The notes: generated by a model from the sequence alone, not told the origin. Counted from the first letter of the stretch, positions 6,923 through 14,890 are shown. The stretch: DNA of 20,179 bases from an uncultured Methanofollis sp. (GCF_937919355.1 NZ_CALFSA010000240.1:1-20179); one strand, 5' to 3'. Program-made: numbers and translations.

Positions 6923-7020
6923 GATCCCCTCCGGAGAGTTCCCAGGAGGCTATGATGTAATAACAACACCAATTGAAGATTTAAAAATTTCTATCACGAT
7001 ACCTTGGAGGGATCATGATA
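6923..7020 (-). promoter_or_regulatory. Promoter, operator-like inverted repeat and SD hairpin of the SpeD-family gene
   Basis: Read on the minus strand. An inverted repeat TATCATGAT (7020-7012) and ATCGTGATA (7000-6992), with an 11-base spacer, lies directly before a TATA-like TTTTTAAAT (about 6987-6979). A third half-site, ATCGTGATA (6924-6916), overlaps the GTG start. The predicted leader of roughly 35 bases has CCTCC (6949-6945) able to pair with the Shine-Dalgarno GGAGG (6932-6928). This layout suggests a dimeric repressor or activator site and perhaps translational control. Confidence 0.45.
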
Positions 7021-7383
7021 AAATGGGCAAATCAGGGGACAAAATAGTAATTAATGGCCAAAAAAATGTTATTTTTGAAATAGGTGACGATATCATGCCC
7101 AAATTCATTTAGGCCTAGTTTGCGCTGCTTTTGATCTCCCTGTACACAGCAAAGCACGCTCAGGGCCCGGATCTGTTTTGCGCTCTAGAATTAGCCAGAT
7201 TTCCATTTGGCGCGCCCATACCTCCAGAAAAAATGATTTGAATGGTTTAATTGGGCAAAATGCAACCAATTCAGATTTAATTTGACATTTCAAGTTTACA
7301 TAAAGAACAATCTGGAATAATAGGGGAGATTTTGTCATTATCCCGGGAAAAATGGAAAATCACAGCACATGGCCGGATGCGAC
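7021..7383. other. AT-rich intergenic region, no gene supported
   Basis: This stretch is much richer in A and T than all neighbouring coding DNA. Short open frames exist on both strands (plus 6873-7112, minus 7105-7338), but they lack Shine-Dalgarno sequences, GC-rich third positions and recognisable motifs. It may hold distal promoter elements, a small RNA, or decayed foreign DNA. Nothing firmer is visible. Confidence 0.5.
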
Positions 7384-7412
7384 ATGAAAAATAAATGTAA
7401 AATAATGGGGGC
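7384..7412 (-). terminator. T-rich terminator after the aminopeptidase gene
   Basis: On the minus strand, just past the stop at 7424, come repeated T runs (CATTATTTTACATTTATTTTT, seen as T4, T3 and T5 tracts). This fits U-tract termination of the operon. Confidence 0.45.
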
Positions 7413-7423
7413 TCAGGTGGACA

Positions 7424-10273
7424 TCACTGCCCATCGGCACCACTGCGGGCGTGCCGATGCGGCAGTTTTTCCAGTTCAGGAGCCGGGCCGACCGCGGCCA
7501 CATACCGCGCCACGGCCTGCGGTGCACCGTCGAGAAGACGGCGAATGGTATTATAGACACTTGGCCGGGCGGCGGGATCGACCGAACGCATGACCCCGAG
7601 AAGGACGGCGACAAGGGGGGCCTGGTGCTCATCGCCCATCCTGTCGAGGGCGCCGAAGACCTCCAGGGCGCTGACGGTGTTGTACTCGTTGATCCCGGCA
7701 ATGCGCTCCAGCGCCCCGGCAAGGTACTCCCTCCCGGCCGGTGTCTCCAGGGCGACCATCCTGTTGCGGGCGAACCTCCCGTAGAGGGCCCTCTGGTCGT
7801 TGCTCTGCTCGATCCTGAAGGACGGCGACGCCTCCACCCGCCGCACAAGGTCGATGACGTCGGGCGCCGTGACACCGGCGACGACGGCAAGGAACATCTC
7901 CCATGAGATGAGGTCGGCGCGGGACTCCTCCTCAAAAGTATCGAGCATGGCCATGCGGTCGGGCGCCGACGAGTCCATGTAGGCCGCAAAGGCGGCAAGA
8001 CGTTCTGTGGCGCAGGCGGCTCCATCAAACTGCTCCCTCACCAGGGCGTGCACCGCGGGGGTGTCGAGGGATGCGAGGAGACCGAGGGCCACATTCTTCA
8101 CCTGCCGCGCTTTGATCGCGGCCGGACTCCTGTCTGCAGGCGCCGTCGCATACCGCCTGTACAGCGCCTGCAGGACATCCTCGTGTCCGGAGGCAATGCC
8201 CCTCAGGAGACGCTCACGGGCATCGTGGAGGGCGGTGTAGCGGTGGGCGTAGCGGGGGTCGTCGACAGACTCGAAGATGGTCAGGAAGTCCCCGCCGACC
8301 GCGGCCATCAGGGAGTCGTCGGAGAGGAGGTCGGTATAGAGGTCGCAGAAAGAGGGTGAGGGGACCGCACCGGGGTCGTCAAGGAGTCTGACCATCTCCG
8401 CTTCCGCAAGGCTCTGGAATGCGCAGAACCTCCCGATCATGTCGGGGTCGTGCCGCACCCGGAGACAGAGTTCTTCCGGCGTCGCGCCGTCGATAAGTTT
8501 CCCGTAGAAGGAGTAGCCGCGGTTTGCCGCGACGAAGGCCGGCCTCTCCACACCGGTGAAGACGACCACCTCATGACGGCCTGTGAGCATGTGCGTCGCC
8601 CCCGCGATCTTGTGGCCCTCCCTGTCCATCAGGGCGACCACGCAGGGGAACTCCCAGGGTTCCATACCTTCCGGCGTCTCCTGGTCAAAGGTGAGGGTGC
8701 AGGTGCGGGAGGCGGGGTCGTAGGAGTGCGCCATCCGCACCGTCGGATACCCGGTCTGCTTCAGCCAGAGGTGCGCCATGCGTGCAAAACTCCTCCCTGC
8801 AACCTCCTCCATCGCATCGAGCCAGTCTTGCCCGGACGCGTTGCCGTGGGCAAACCGCCGGTGATAGAGGTCGAGGCCGCGGGCAAAGGCCTCCTTCCCC
8901 ATGACCGTCTCGACCATCCTGACAAACTCGGGGGCCTTGACATAGGTGACGCCGTTGATCAGTTCGTTCGGGTCGTTGAACCCGTCGGGCTCGATCGGCA
9001 TCGAGGCCGCACCGGCGTCGAGGGCAAAGGTCCCGAACTCCGGGTCGATGAGGTCGATGACGCTCTGGAGGCGGGCGTACTCCTCGCCGAAGAGGAAGGC
9101 GAAGTGTGCGTTCTCCACGTGGACGGTCACCGCCTCGTTGAGCCAGAGTTCGAAGGGGCTCCTGCCGGTGACCTCGGACCCGTTCAGGTTGTGGTAGTAC
9201 TCGTGGACTTTCACCCTGACCATATACTCGTAGGCCCGGTCGGTCGTCTGCCTGGACGGCATGATCCTGTTCGCCGTGATCGTGGTGTTGCCGACATTCT
9301 CCATGCCGCCGTAGTCCGAGTTCTGCATCGCGATCTCGCGGTAGACCGTGCCGGTGTAGGCATAGCCCGGCATGATCTCCCGGACCATCCGGGCGAGGTC
9401 GGCACGGAGGGACCGGACCCGTCCGTCGTCACCGGCCTCCTTCGCCCAGTCGCGTTCATGGCAGAGTGTCCAGAGGTCGCGGCGGAGGGCGGCGTGGGTG
9501 TACCGGTCTGGGCCGGTGAAGAGATAGACCCAGAGGACGCCGTCGGCAAGCACCTCCAGGGAGGCATGGGCGGCAGAGGGGTCGGCGCCCGGCGGGGTGA
9601 GCAGTTCGAGCGTGAAGGTCCGGCCGTCCGGGTACTCGAACTGGCGCGAGAAGGTGGCGTACGTCCCGACGCCCAGGAAGAAGAGGTACGGCGCCATCGG
9701 TGTCGTCGTGTTGTCGTAGGTGACGACGCTCCTGCCGTCGCCCGTCGGCTTCCTCCCGGAAAGGGCGTCGCCATTGGATATGATGTTTGTATAGCGGTCG
9801 TCTGCTATGACTGTCGTCGTGTAGGTGCACTTCGCCGTCATGTCGTCGAAGCAGGGGACAAGCCTCTGGAAACCCCATTGCTGGCACTGGGTGATCTGGG
9901 TCGGCGGCGCCCCGGCAGGGGTTTCGTCGTAGTACAGACCCTCAAGAAGCGTCCTCGACGGCCTGCAGCGTGTCTTTGTGAGGAGATGGAGGTCGGTGCC
10001 AGGGCCGACGGGGTCGTCAAAGGAGAAGACGAGGAGGTGGCGGTCACGGTCATACGTGACGCAGGTCTCTGCCTCCTCGCAGGATGCGGCGAGGACCTCA
10101 AGGTCGCGGGCATTGAGTTCGAGGCGGTCCACAGACCGGCCGCACACCCGCACGTGCATGCGCGAGGAGACGTCGGTGACGTCGTCATGGACGGAGAAGG
10201 TCAGGTCCATGTGGACGACATCGACGGGCAGTTCTCCGAAATCTTCAGGATAATAGGTAAAAATACGCGTCAT
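7424..10273 (-). CDS. M1-family zinc aminopeptidase (PepN-like)
   Basis: A 949-residue protein that should remove N-terminal residues from peptides in the cytoplasm; no signal peptide is seen. The M1 layout is an N-terminal beta-saddle domain, a thermolysin-like catalytic domain with GGMEN (322-326, the exopeptidase motif, usually GAMEN), zinc site HEYYH (357-361) and Glu380 in LWLNE, and a long helical C-terminal domain. The zinc-site neighbourhood (HEYYHNLNGSEVT) resembles bacterial PepN more than the HELAHQW group. The GGMEN motif lies further from the N-terminus than in most family members because of an extra segment at about 230-310. It is the last gene of the HAMP/Roadblock unit, starting 33 bases after the previous stop. 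A T6 run (10286-10281, minus strand) in that gap could lower read-through. A 661-residue open frame on the opposite strand is a shadow. Confidence 0.93.
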   Translation of the reverse strand: MTRIFTYYPEDFGELPVDVVHMDLTFSVHDDVTDVSSRMHVRVCGRSVDRLELNARDLEVLAASCEEAETCVTYDRDRHLLVFSFDDPVGPGTDLHLLTKTRCRPSRTLLEGLYYDETPAGAPPTQITQCQQWGFQRLVPCFDDMTAKCTYTTTVIADDRYTNIISNGDALSGRKPTGDGRSVVTYDNTTTPMAPYLFFLGVGTYATFSRQFEYPDGRTFTLELLTPPGADPSAAHASLEVLADGVLWVYLFTGPDRYTHAALRRDLWTLCHERDWAKEAGDDGRVRSLRADLARMVREIMPGYAYTGTVYREIAMQNSDYGGMENVGNTTITANRIMPSRQTTDRAYEYMVRVKVHEYYHNLNGSEVTGRSPFELWLNEAVTVHVENAHFAFLFGEEYARLQSVIDLIDPEFGTFALDAGAASMPIEPDGFNDPNELINGVTYVKAPEFVRMVETVMGKEAFARGLDLYHRRFAHGNASGQDWLDAMEEVAGRSFARMAHLWLKQTGYPTVRMAHSYDPASRTCTLTFDQETPEGMEPWEFPCVVALMDREGHKIAGATHMLTGRHEVVVFTGVERPAFVAANRGYSFYGKLIDGATPEELCLRVRHDPDMIGRFCAFQSLAEAEMVRLLDDPGAVPSPSFCDLYTDLLSDDSLMAAVGGDFLTIFESVDDPRYAHRYTALHDARERLLRGIASGHEDVLQALYRRYATAPADRSPAAIKARQVKNVALGLLASLDTPAVHALVREQFDGAACATERLAAFAAYMDSSAPDRMAMLDTFEEESRADLISWEMFLAVVAGVTAPDVIDLVRRVEASPSFRIEQSNDQRALYGRFARNRMVALETPAGREYLAGALERIAGINEYNTVSALEVFGALDRMGDEHQAPLVAVLLGVMRSVDPAARPSVYNTIRRLLDGAPQAVARYVAAVGPAPELEKLPHRHARSGADGQ

Positions 10274-10306
10274 CGGGCTCGAAAAAAGATGGGTGGGGGA
10301 AGGGGA

Positions 10307-11020
10307 TTACTGTTCCGACAGGAGGCCCTGCACAAGGGACCTCACCCGGCCAAGGGGGACACTCCGGTCTGTCAGGACGCAGAGGATACTCTCGCCATCG
10401 GGTACAGCGCAGAAATGGCCCGCCGGGGTCTCTAGGAAAAAGTACCGGAGGCTTCCTGCGCCTACGGAACCGATGAGGGAATCCGACTCCCAGAGAGAGG
10501 CCGCAATATCTGCACAGGCAAGACCGTCCGGACAGGTCCCTGCAAGAACCTCCATCTCCTCCTCGGTGCACCGCGCCGCCAGGATGATGCCATCCATCTC
10601 CGCAAGGAGAGAGAGGGAGGCGGGCGGTTCAGTCACTTCATCCTGCGGAAGATCCGCACCGTCCGCACCGTCCGCACCATCCGCAACGACATTCTCTTCT
10701 TCGTTGTCATGGACGGGCACGCCCTCTGCCCGGCACCAGGCGACAGCGGCAGCGAACTCCTCGTCGGTGTACTTGCAGAGAGTCAGTTCGATGACTTCCA
10801 TGGAGGAGAGATATTCACGCGCTGCGTTTCCCCTCAGGGTGATGTCACCATACCTGAAATAGTATGCAGTTGCGTCCCCCCTCCTGATCAGGACAAAACC
10901 CCTGCCGTCCCTGACAGCGACCTTCACCGCTCCGAGAAAGCGTACCGTATGGGAGTACACCCAGGACAGGGGGGCCTGCATCGTTCCAAGACTGGTTCCA
11001 CCAGGCAGATTATCGGTCAT
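10307..11020 (-). CDS. Two-domain Roadblock/LC7-like protein
   Basis: A 237-residue cytoplasmic protein. Residues about 14-100 form one alpha/beta unit (VKVAVRDGRGFVLIRRGDA..YYFRYGDITLRGNAAREYL), which resembles small DUF-type domains of archaeal and bacterial signalling proteins. Residues about 140-237 (DGIILAARC ... IAASLWESDSLIGSVGAG ... VLTDRSVPLGRVRSLVQGLL) resemble a Roadblock/LC7 fold. The two are joined by an acidic linker containing ADGADGADGAD. The ATG overlaps the preceding stop by four bases (ATGA), so translation is coupled to the upstream Roadblock gene. Roadblock proteins usually act as regulators or scaffolds for small GTPases; no GTPase is encoded nearby. Domain calls are by pattern and moderately uncertain. 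Confidence 0.65.
   Translation of the reverse strand: MTDNLPGGTSLGTMQAPLSWVYSHTVRFLGAVKVAVRDGRGFVLIRRGDATAYYFRYGDITLRGNAAREYLSSMEVIELTLCKYTDEEFAAAVAWCRAEGVPVHDNEEENVVADGADGADGADLPQDEVTEPPASLSLLAEMDGIILAARCTEEEMEVLAGTCPDGLACADIAASLWESDSLIGSVGAGSLRYFFLETPAGHFCAVPDGESILCVLTDRSVPLGRVRSLVQGLLSEQ
10653..10688 (-). repeat. Four-unit 9-base tandem repeat inside a coding linker
   Basis: Four adjacent copies of TCCGCACCG (plus-strand view; the last two vary by one base each) encode repeated Ala-Asp-Gly units in the linker of the two-domain Roadblock-like protein. Gain or loss of a unit keeps the frame, so linker length can vary without breaking the gene. Confidence 0.8.
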
Positions 11021-11373
11021 AGCACAGAGTTGATAAGGTCACGGTTTTTCTTCATCTCATATCTGACACGCCCGGCATTTGCGCCGGGTTCGAGGAGCAC
11101 CAGCAGCACCGACCCGTTCCCGAGAGGCGTGGCAAGGATATTCCCGCCGTCTGCTTCGAGCAATGCGTCCTCATAACCGTCGGCACCGATCCCCGCAGAA
11201 AGGCGTTCCCAGACGTCCCGCGCCGCGGGGACGAGCGATGCCGCCGTCCCCCAGTCTGCGGTCCCGGTTTCGCCCAGGATCTCCCCGTCGGGTCCCGCGA
11301 CGCAGGCGGCAAAGGCCCCGGCAACGAGCAGTTTGCTCAGGGTAAAGTCAATGAGCAGAGTACCTCCCTCCAT
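11017..11373 (-). CDS. Roadblock/LC7 domain protein
   Basis: A 118-residue single-domain protein. The C-terminal half (GGNILATPLGNGSVLLVLL, then GANAGRVRYEMKK) is the typical Roadblock/LC7 pattern of a strand, loop, strand and the N-x-G-x-x-R helix start. Known prokaryotic relatives, such as MglB, form dimers that bind Ras-like GTPases. It follows the 74-residue gene by 11 bases and overlaps the next gene by ATGA. The codons just after the ATG contain GGAGGT, which could instead serve as a Shine-Dalgarno sequence for a slightly later non-ATG start; the ATG at 11373 is kept as the simplest choice. Confidence 0.8.
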   Translation of the reverse strand: MEGGTLLIDFTLSKLLVAGAFAACVAGPDGEILGETGTADWGTAASLVPAARDVWERLSAGIGADGYEDALLEADGGNILATPLGNGSVLLVLLEPGANAGRVRYEMKKNRDLINSVL

Positions 11374-11384
11374 GTATTATATTG

Positions 11385-11609
11385 TCATCGCAGGGAAAGA
11401 ATCCTCTCCCTTACCCGACCGGCGACCTCTTTTCCGAGAGTCTGACCGATCGCCCCGGCACAGGCATCGGCCAGTGCCGGGAGGTCGTCCAGGGTCAGCA
11501 GGTCAGGGCTTTTTCCAAGGCTCTTCTTCGTACAGCGCTGGAGGAAGACCCCGGCAGAGTAACCGAGTTCCTCCTTCAGCACCATTGTGACGGCGTCGCA
11601 GAGCCGCAT
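11385..11609 (-). CDS. Small helical hypothetical protein, 74 aa
   Basis: Not recognised. The open frame extends to 11654 and would overlap the HAMP gene, but the ATG at 11609 is preferred: GAGG lies 7 bases upstream and the HAMP stop (11623) lies 13 bases before it. The protein starts MRLCDAVTMVLKEELGYSAG and is mostly predicted helix, without membrane segments. Its place between a HAMP membrane protein and Roadblock proteins suggests it is a soluble partner in the same signalling unit. Two cysteines (CDAV and QRCTK) and a KKSLGK basic patch are the only distinctive residues. Confidence 0.65.
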   Translation of the reverse strand: MRLCDAVTMVLKEELGYSAGVFLQRCTKKSLGKSPDLLTLDDLPALADACAGAIGQTLGKEVAGRVRERILSLR

Positions 11610-11622
11610 AGCCAACCCTCGT

Positions 11623-12045
11623 TCACTTGCCGTCTTCGCGCGAGAGCGCGTCAAGGATCTTGTACGAGTTGATCATCCTGTTGAATGAGGCAGCAAGGTC
11701 GCCGATCTCGTCGTTGGTCATGACCTTCACCTCGGAGTTCCGCAGGTCGCCCATGGAGACGCTCCTCGCCACCTCGGAGAGCTGGGTGATGGGGCTCGTG
11801 ATGCTTGTCGCAAGGAAGAAACTCCACATCACCACAAGGCCGAGGGTCACGAGAGTGAGGAGAAATACCGTCCCGGGCAGACCGATGGCTGCCACGATAC
11901 CCTCTGTGTCCCCCATTGACATGAGGCCGATGAGTGCGATCGGGATCACCGCCACAAAGAGCATGCTCACGAAGAGTTTGTAGAAGATCGGGATCTGGAG
12001 GGTGACGCTCCGCCCCGTTGTGCCGGACTTGATCGAGCCGTCCAT
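11623..12045 (-). CDS. HAMP-domain membrane protein without output or sensor domain
   Basis: A 140-residue protein. Two membrane helices (about 18-42 and 50-80) are joined by only a few residues (SMGDTEG), so there is no room for an extracytoplasmic sensor domain. A HAMP domain follows (about 77-130), with the conserved proline in SPITQL and DEIGDLAASFNRM. The protein then stops after about 10 more residues: no kinase, methyl-accepting or cyclase domain is attached. HAMP domains pass conformational signals from membrane to cytoplasm, so the output here is probably a separate protein, and the downstream small protein and Roadblock proteins are the obvious candidates. A TATA box lies about 25-35 bases upstream, giving a leaderless or nearly leaderless message. 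Confidence 0.85.
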   Translation of the reverse strand: MDGSIKSGTTGRSVTLQIPIFYKLFVSMLFVAVIPIALIGLMSMGDTEGIVAAIGLPGTVFLLTLVTLGLVVMWSFFLATSITSPITQLSEVARSVSMGDLRNSEVKVMTNDEIGDLAASFNRMINSYKILDALSREDGK

Positions 12046-12090
12046 GATCAGATATTTACGGGCCCATAATTTAAATATATCCTTTTTTGA
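12046..12090 (-). promoter_or_regulatory. Promoter of the HAMP/Roadblock operon
   Basis: On the minus strand, a purine-rich BRE-like AAAAAAGG (12088-12081) is followed at once by ATATATTTAAATT (12080-12068). The start codon at 12045 lies about 25-30 bases after the TATA box, which places the transcript start at or just before the ATG. No Shine-Dalgarno sequence is present, consistent with leaderless translation. Confidence 0.6.
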
Positions 12091-12177
12091 TTCAACGAAT
12101 AATTTACCAAATTACAAATTAATAATTATTTGCCGGGAAGATCAGAGTGCCACGGAGCGTTATCAGGAAAATACAAC

Positions 12178-12201
12178 ACAGAAAAAAAGGAAAACTGAGG
12201 A
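12178..12201 (-). terminator. U-tract terminator after the RND transporter
   Basis: Thirteen bases past the stop codon, the minus strand carries a T7 run (12188-12182), preceded by a T4 run. This is a typical archaeal U-tract and separates the exporter from the HAMP operon. Confidence 0.55.
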
Positions 12202-14436
12202 TTATTCTTCCAGGGCCGTTGATGCAGGATGAGCAGACGGGCGCCCCATCAGGGCGAGCACAGCGGGCATAACAATAATCGCACCGATCAGGGAGAAGCC
12301 CACCGTGATCACGGTGACGACACCGAAGTTCTGGACGATATTAAAGGTCGAGAGGATGAGAGCCGAGAAGCCGAAGACGGTGGTCATGCCGGAGACGGTG
12401 ATCGCTGTCCCGATCCGGGAGACACTCTGGTGGATCGCATCATAAAGTTCACGCCCTTTCTCCCGCTCCTCATAGAACCTCTCCATGATCAGGACGGTGT
12501 ACTCCGAGGCGACGCCGATTGTCATCGATCCCAGACAGGCAGTCAGCGGCGTGTAATCGATCCCGAGAGCGTACATGATCAACCCGTTCCAGCCTATGAT
12601 CATGACGATCGGGACCAGCGGCGACGCCGCCTTCCCGATCTTCCGGTACACGAGGAGGAGGAAGGCCAGGATCAGGCCGAAGCCAAGGACGGTCATCTGC
12701 GTCTTCCCCTTCTCGATGTCGTCCATCAGAGTCGTGAACAACTCCAGACTGCCTGTCGGGTCGGCGACGATCCCGGCAGGGGGTTTCTCCCAGGCAATAT
12801 CCTGCCGTACTTTCGTGATCAGGCCCTTTGCCTGTTCCATCTCCATGTCGGTGAGGGAGAACTGGACGACCGTTTCCATGTTGCCGGAGAGATACTTCTT
12901 CTTTGTCTCCTCAGGGATCCTGTCGAGAACCTCCCGCACCCCGGCATCTGTCTGCGGCATGACCCCCTTGTTGTAGCGCAAAATTTCGGTGACGATGCTT
13001 GTCGCCCCGGTGACATCGGCGTTTTCCTCCACTTCATAGGCCGAGAACCCCTGTATCCACCGCAAACTCTCAAGGGAGGTGACGTCGTCGCCCCTGATAT
13101 AGACAGGGAGCGTCTGGGTCGAACCCATGGTCCGCGTGATCTTCTTCAGGTCCACGACAGCGGGCATGTCCGAGGGGACGAAGGTCTGCTCGTCGGTGCT
13201 GATCCTGATCTCGTTGTCCATCTCGACACCGATTATGGCGACAAGACCGAGGATGAGGAGTATGGGAACGGGGTTCTTTGCGATCTTCACCGCAAGGTTT
13301 CCGAGGAACTGGTTGTACGCCTCCATCGCCCCGCCATTGGCGGCACTTTCCTCTTTCTTCGGCCGATATTTTATAAGGACGCCGAATGTCGGGACGGCGA
13401 TGAGAGCGGCAAGATAGCACATCACCACACCGATGACACAGACAATCCCGAAACTCCGCACCATGGGGACGGGCGAGATCCCCATCGCGATAAAGCCCAT
13501 GGAAGTCGAGAGCATCGCATACAGGACGGAGGGCCCGGCCTTCGTGATCGTCGTGACCACAGACTCGTCGATGGGGGCGCGGCGCCGCTCCTCCTCGAAA
13601 CGGGAATGGAACTGGATCGCGTAGTCAATGCCGATACCGATGAGTACCGGGAAGGCACCGATGGTCGCCATATTGATGTGGATCCCGGCAAGCCCCATCA
13701 GCCCGAAGGTGAAGATGAGACCGGTGGCCACGACCGCCACCGGGAGGAGGCGGTACCTGACATGGGAGAAGAGGAGGCCAACGGCAAGGACCATGAGGAG
13801 CATCGCCGCCCCGATGAGGACACCCATCGAGGTGCCCATCTCCTGTTTCATCTGCTGGGCAAAGGCCGGGTCGCCGCTGACCGTCACCTGGACACCAGGC
13901 GGGGGACCGGAGATCGCCACGACCGAGGCGATGGAATTGAGCACGTTCTCCCTGACTTCGGAGGAAACGCCGGGTTCGAGGGTGACGATCCCGATGGTCA
14001 TCATATTCGAGGGGACGTAGCGCTCCAGGGTCTCGGGCGGGACAAGCGCCTTCGCCCTCTGCACCTCCGCGGCAGACGTCGGTAGTTTGCCGCCGTTCAC
14101 CTGCCTGACAAGGTCGACGATGCTCCGGGTCGAGTCGACGTAACGCTCGTCGGCGATGTCCGCCTGGACCCTGTCCAGATAGGCGAGCACGTCGGGGTTG
14201 AGAACGTTGTCGGTCTCGACAAGGAGCATGATGCTGTCAGACATGAACGAGTCGGCATATTTGTCGAAGAGCATCCCGCGGGTGGTGGTCTTGTCCATAT
14301 AGGTATCAGACCCGGTCTCCATCGTGATGAGGCCCGTGCCGTAGAAAGCCACGAGCAATGCGGCGACGAAGAGACCGGCGACCGCCGCAGGGTGCCTGAC
14401 GACCGCATCTGCAATACTCTTGTAGGGGGATTTCAC
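12202..14436 (-). CDS. RND-superfamily exporter (HAE3/MMPL type)
   Basis: A 744-residue membrane protein built from two similar halves, each with one membrane helix, a large extracytoplasmic loop of about 150-180 residues, and a block of five helices. The helix-4 motifs are IGIGIDYAIQFHSRFEEER in the first half and GVASEYTVLIMERFYEEREK in the second. Both carry the acidic residue next to aromatic residues expected of proton-driven RND proteins. The size (about 750) fits the HAE3/MMPL/HpnN-like group rather than the 1000-residue multidrug pumps. It probably moves lipids or hydrophobic compounds; the substrate is unknown. The GTG start has GGAGG seven bases upstream. A TATA-like GATATATC at 14476-14483 provides the promoter. 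It lies upstream of the HAMP operon but is separated from it by a terminator and promoter. Confidence 0.9.
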   Translation of the reverse strand: MKSPYKSIADAVVRHPAAVAGLFVAALLVAFYGTGLITMETGSDTYMDKTTTRGMLFDKYADSFMSDSIMLLVETDNVLNPDVLAYLDRVQADIADERYVDSTRSIVDLVRQVNGGKLPTSAAEVQRAKALVPPETLERYVPSNMMTIGIVTLEPGVSSEVRENVLNSIASVVAISGPPPGVQVTVSGDPAFAQQMKQEMGTSMGVLIGAAMLLMVLAVGLLFSHVRYRLLPVAVVATGLIFTFGLMGLAGIHINMATIGAFPVLIGIGIDYAIQFHSRFEEERRRAPIDESVVTTITKAGPSVLYAMLSTSMGFIAMGISPVPMVRSFGIVCVIGVVMCYLAALIAVPTFGVLIKYRPKKEESAANGGAMEAYNQFLGNLAVKIAKNPVPILLILGLVAIIGVEMDNEIRISTDEQTFVPSDMPAVVDLKKITRTMGSTQTLPVYIRGDDVTSLESLRWIQGFSAYEVEENADVTGATSIVTEILRYNKGVMPQTDAGVREVLDRIPEETKKKYLSGNMETVVQFSLTDMEMEQAKGLITKVRQDIAWEKPPAGIVADPTGSLELFTTLMDDIEKGKTQMTVLGFGLILAFLLLVYRKIGKAASPLVPIVMIIGWNGLIMYALGIDYTPLTACLGSMTIGVASEYTVLIMERFYEEREKGRELYDAIHQSVSRIGTAITVSGMTTVFGFSALILSTFNIVQNFGVVTVITVGFSLIGAIIVMPAVLALMGRPSAHPASTALEE

Positions 14437-14490
14437 ACCGCAACCTCCGCGATCCTGTAATTGCTCTATGGTGCAGATATATCATCTGTT
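14437..14490 (-). promoter_or_regulatory. Promoter and ribosome binding site of the RND exporter
   Basis: The minus strand has a TATA-like GATATATC (14483-14476), about 40 bases before the GTG start. GGAGG lies seven bases before that start. Predicted transcription begins near 14455, giving a leader of about 20 bases. Confidence 0.5.
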
Positions 14491-14509
14491 GCGGCCATGA
14501 CAACAAAAG

Positions 14510-14890
14510 GAGGGAGACACGGGGGGGCCCGGAGAATTTCTGGTCTGAACGCCTGTGCGGGGCGACTACGCCCCCGGTCACTCGAAAACCTTCGGTTCAC
14601 GGGAAATGCAAAGCATTTTCCTTCACCGGGGATCTTCGATTTCCGGTGTTCTCATGCTCGCTTGCGCTCGCACCCCCTCAGGATAGGGACGGGATGGCTA
14701 TATCCCTCCTCAGGGTCTCCGTTCCGTCTTCTCGAGTCCTATCCTGATTATGGGATCCGGAGGAACGACCGGGGAGAGTCAAGAACAGAGAGAACCAAAG
14801 ATTCTCTGAGAAGACGAAGTCTTCGTGGTAGTCCCCGGCAGAGAGTGTGGGGAAGGCAGATGGATCAGCACTTCACGTCATAGGAGCCGG
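14510..14890 (+). repeat. Intergenic hairpin-array repeat, locus B
   Basis: Shares a 20-base identical block (14678-14697) with locus A (3479-3498) and the CTCATGCTCGCT segment (14651-14662) with locus C. Hairpins: 14559-14574 (GGGGCG, loop ACTA), 14601-14621 (GGGAAATGC, loop AAA, one G-U pair), 14624-14648 (11 bp, loop TTC, two G-U pairs), 14789-14807 (AGAGAACC, loop AAA, one mismatch) and 14810-14824 (GAAGAC, loop GAA, the same 15 bases as 3726-3740). It ends with TCCCCGGC ... GGGGAAGGC at 14831-14866. It lies between the GH15 gene's 3' end and the exporter's promoter. No gene is seen. Confidence 0.75.

Noticed and set aside
6873..7338. Two short frames (79 aa plus, 77 aa minus) in the AT-rich island
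   Set aside because: The plus frame runs through the SpeD-family start region and the promoter; neither has a ribosome site, GC-rich third positions or recognisable motif.
8450..10435. 661-residue open frame opposite the aminopeptidase
   Set aside because: It is a shadow on the complementary strand of a GC-rich gene with clear M1 motifs; its translation is rich in Arg, Gly, Val and His without any domain.
12229..14085. 618-residue open frame opposite the RND exporter
   Set aside because: Composition (Asp/His/Arg-rich, low complexity) is that of an antisense shadow; the exporter on the other strand has convincing membrane segments and motifs.
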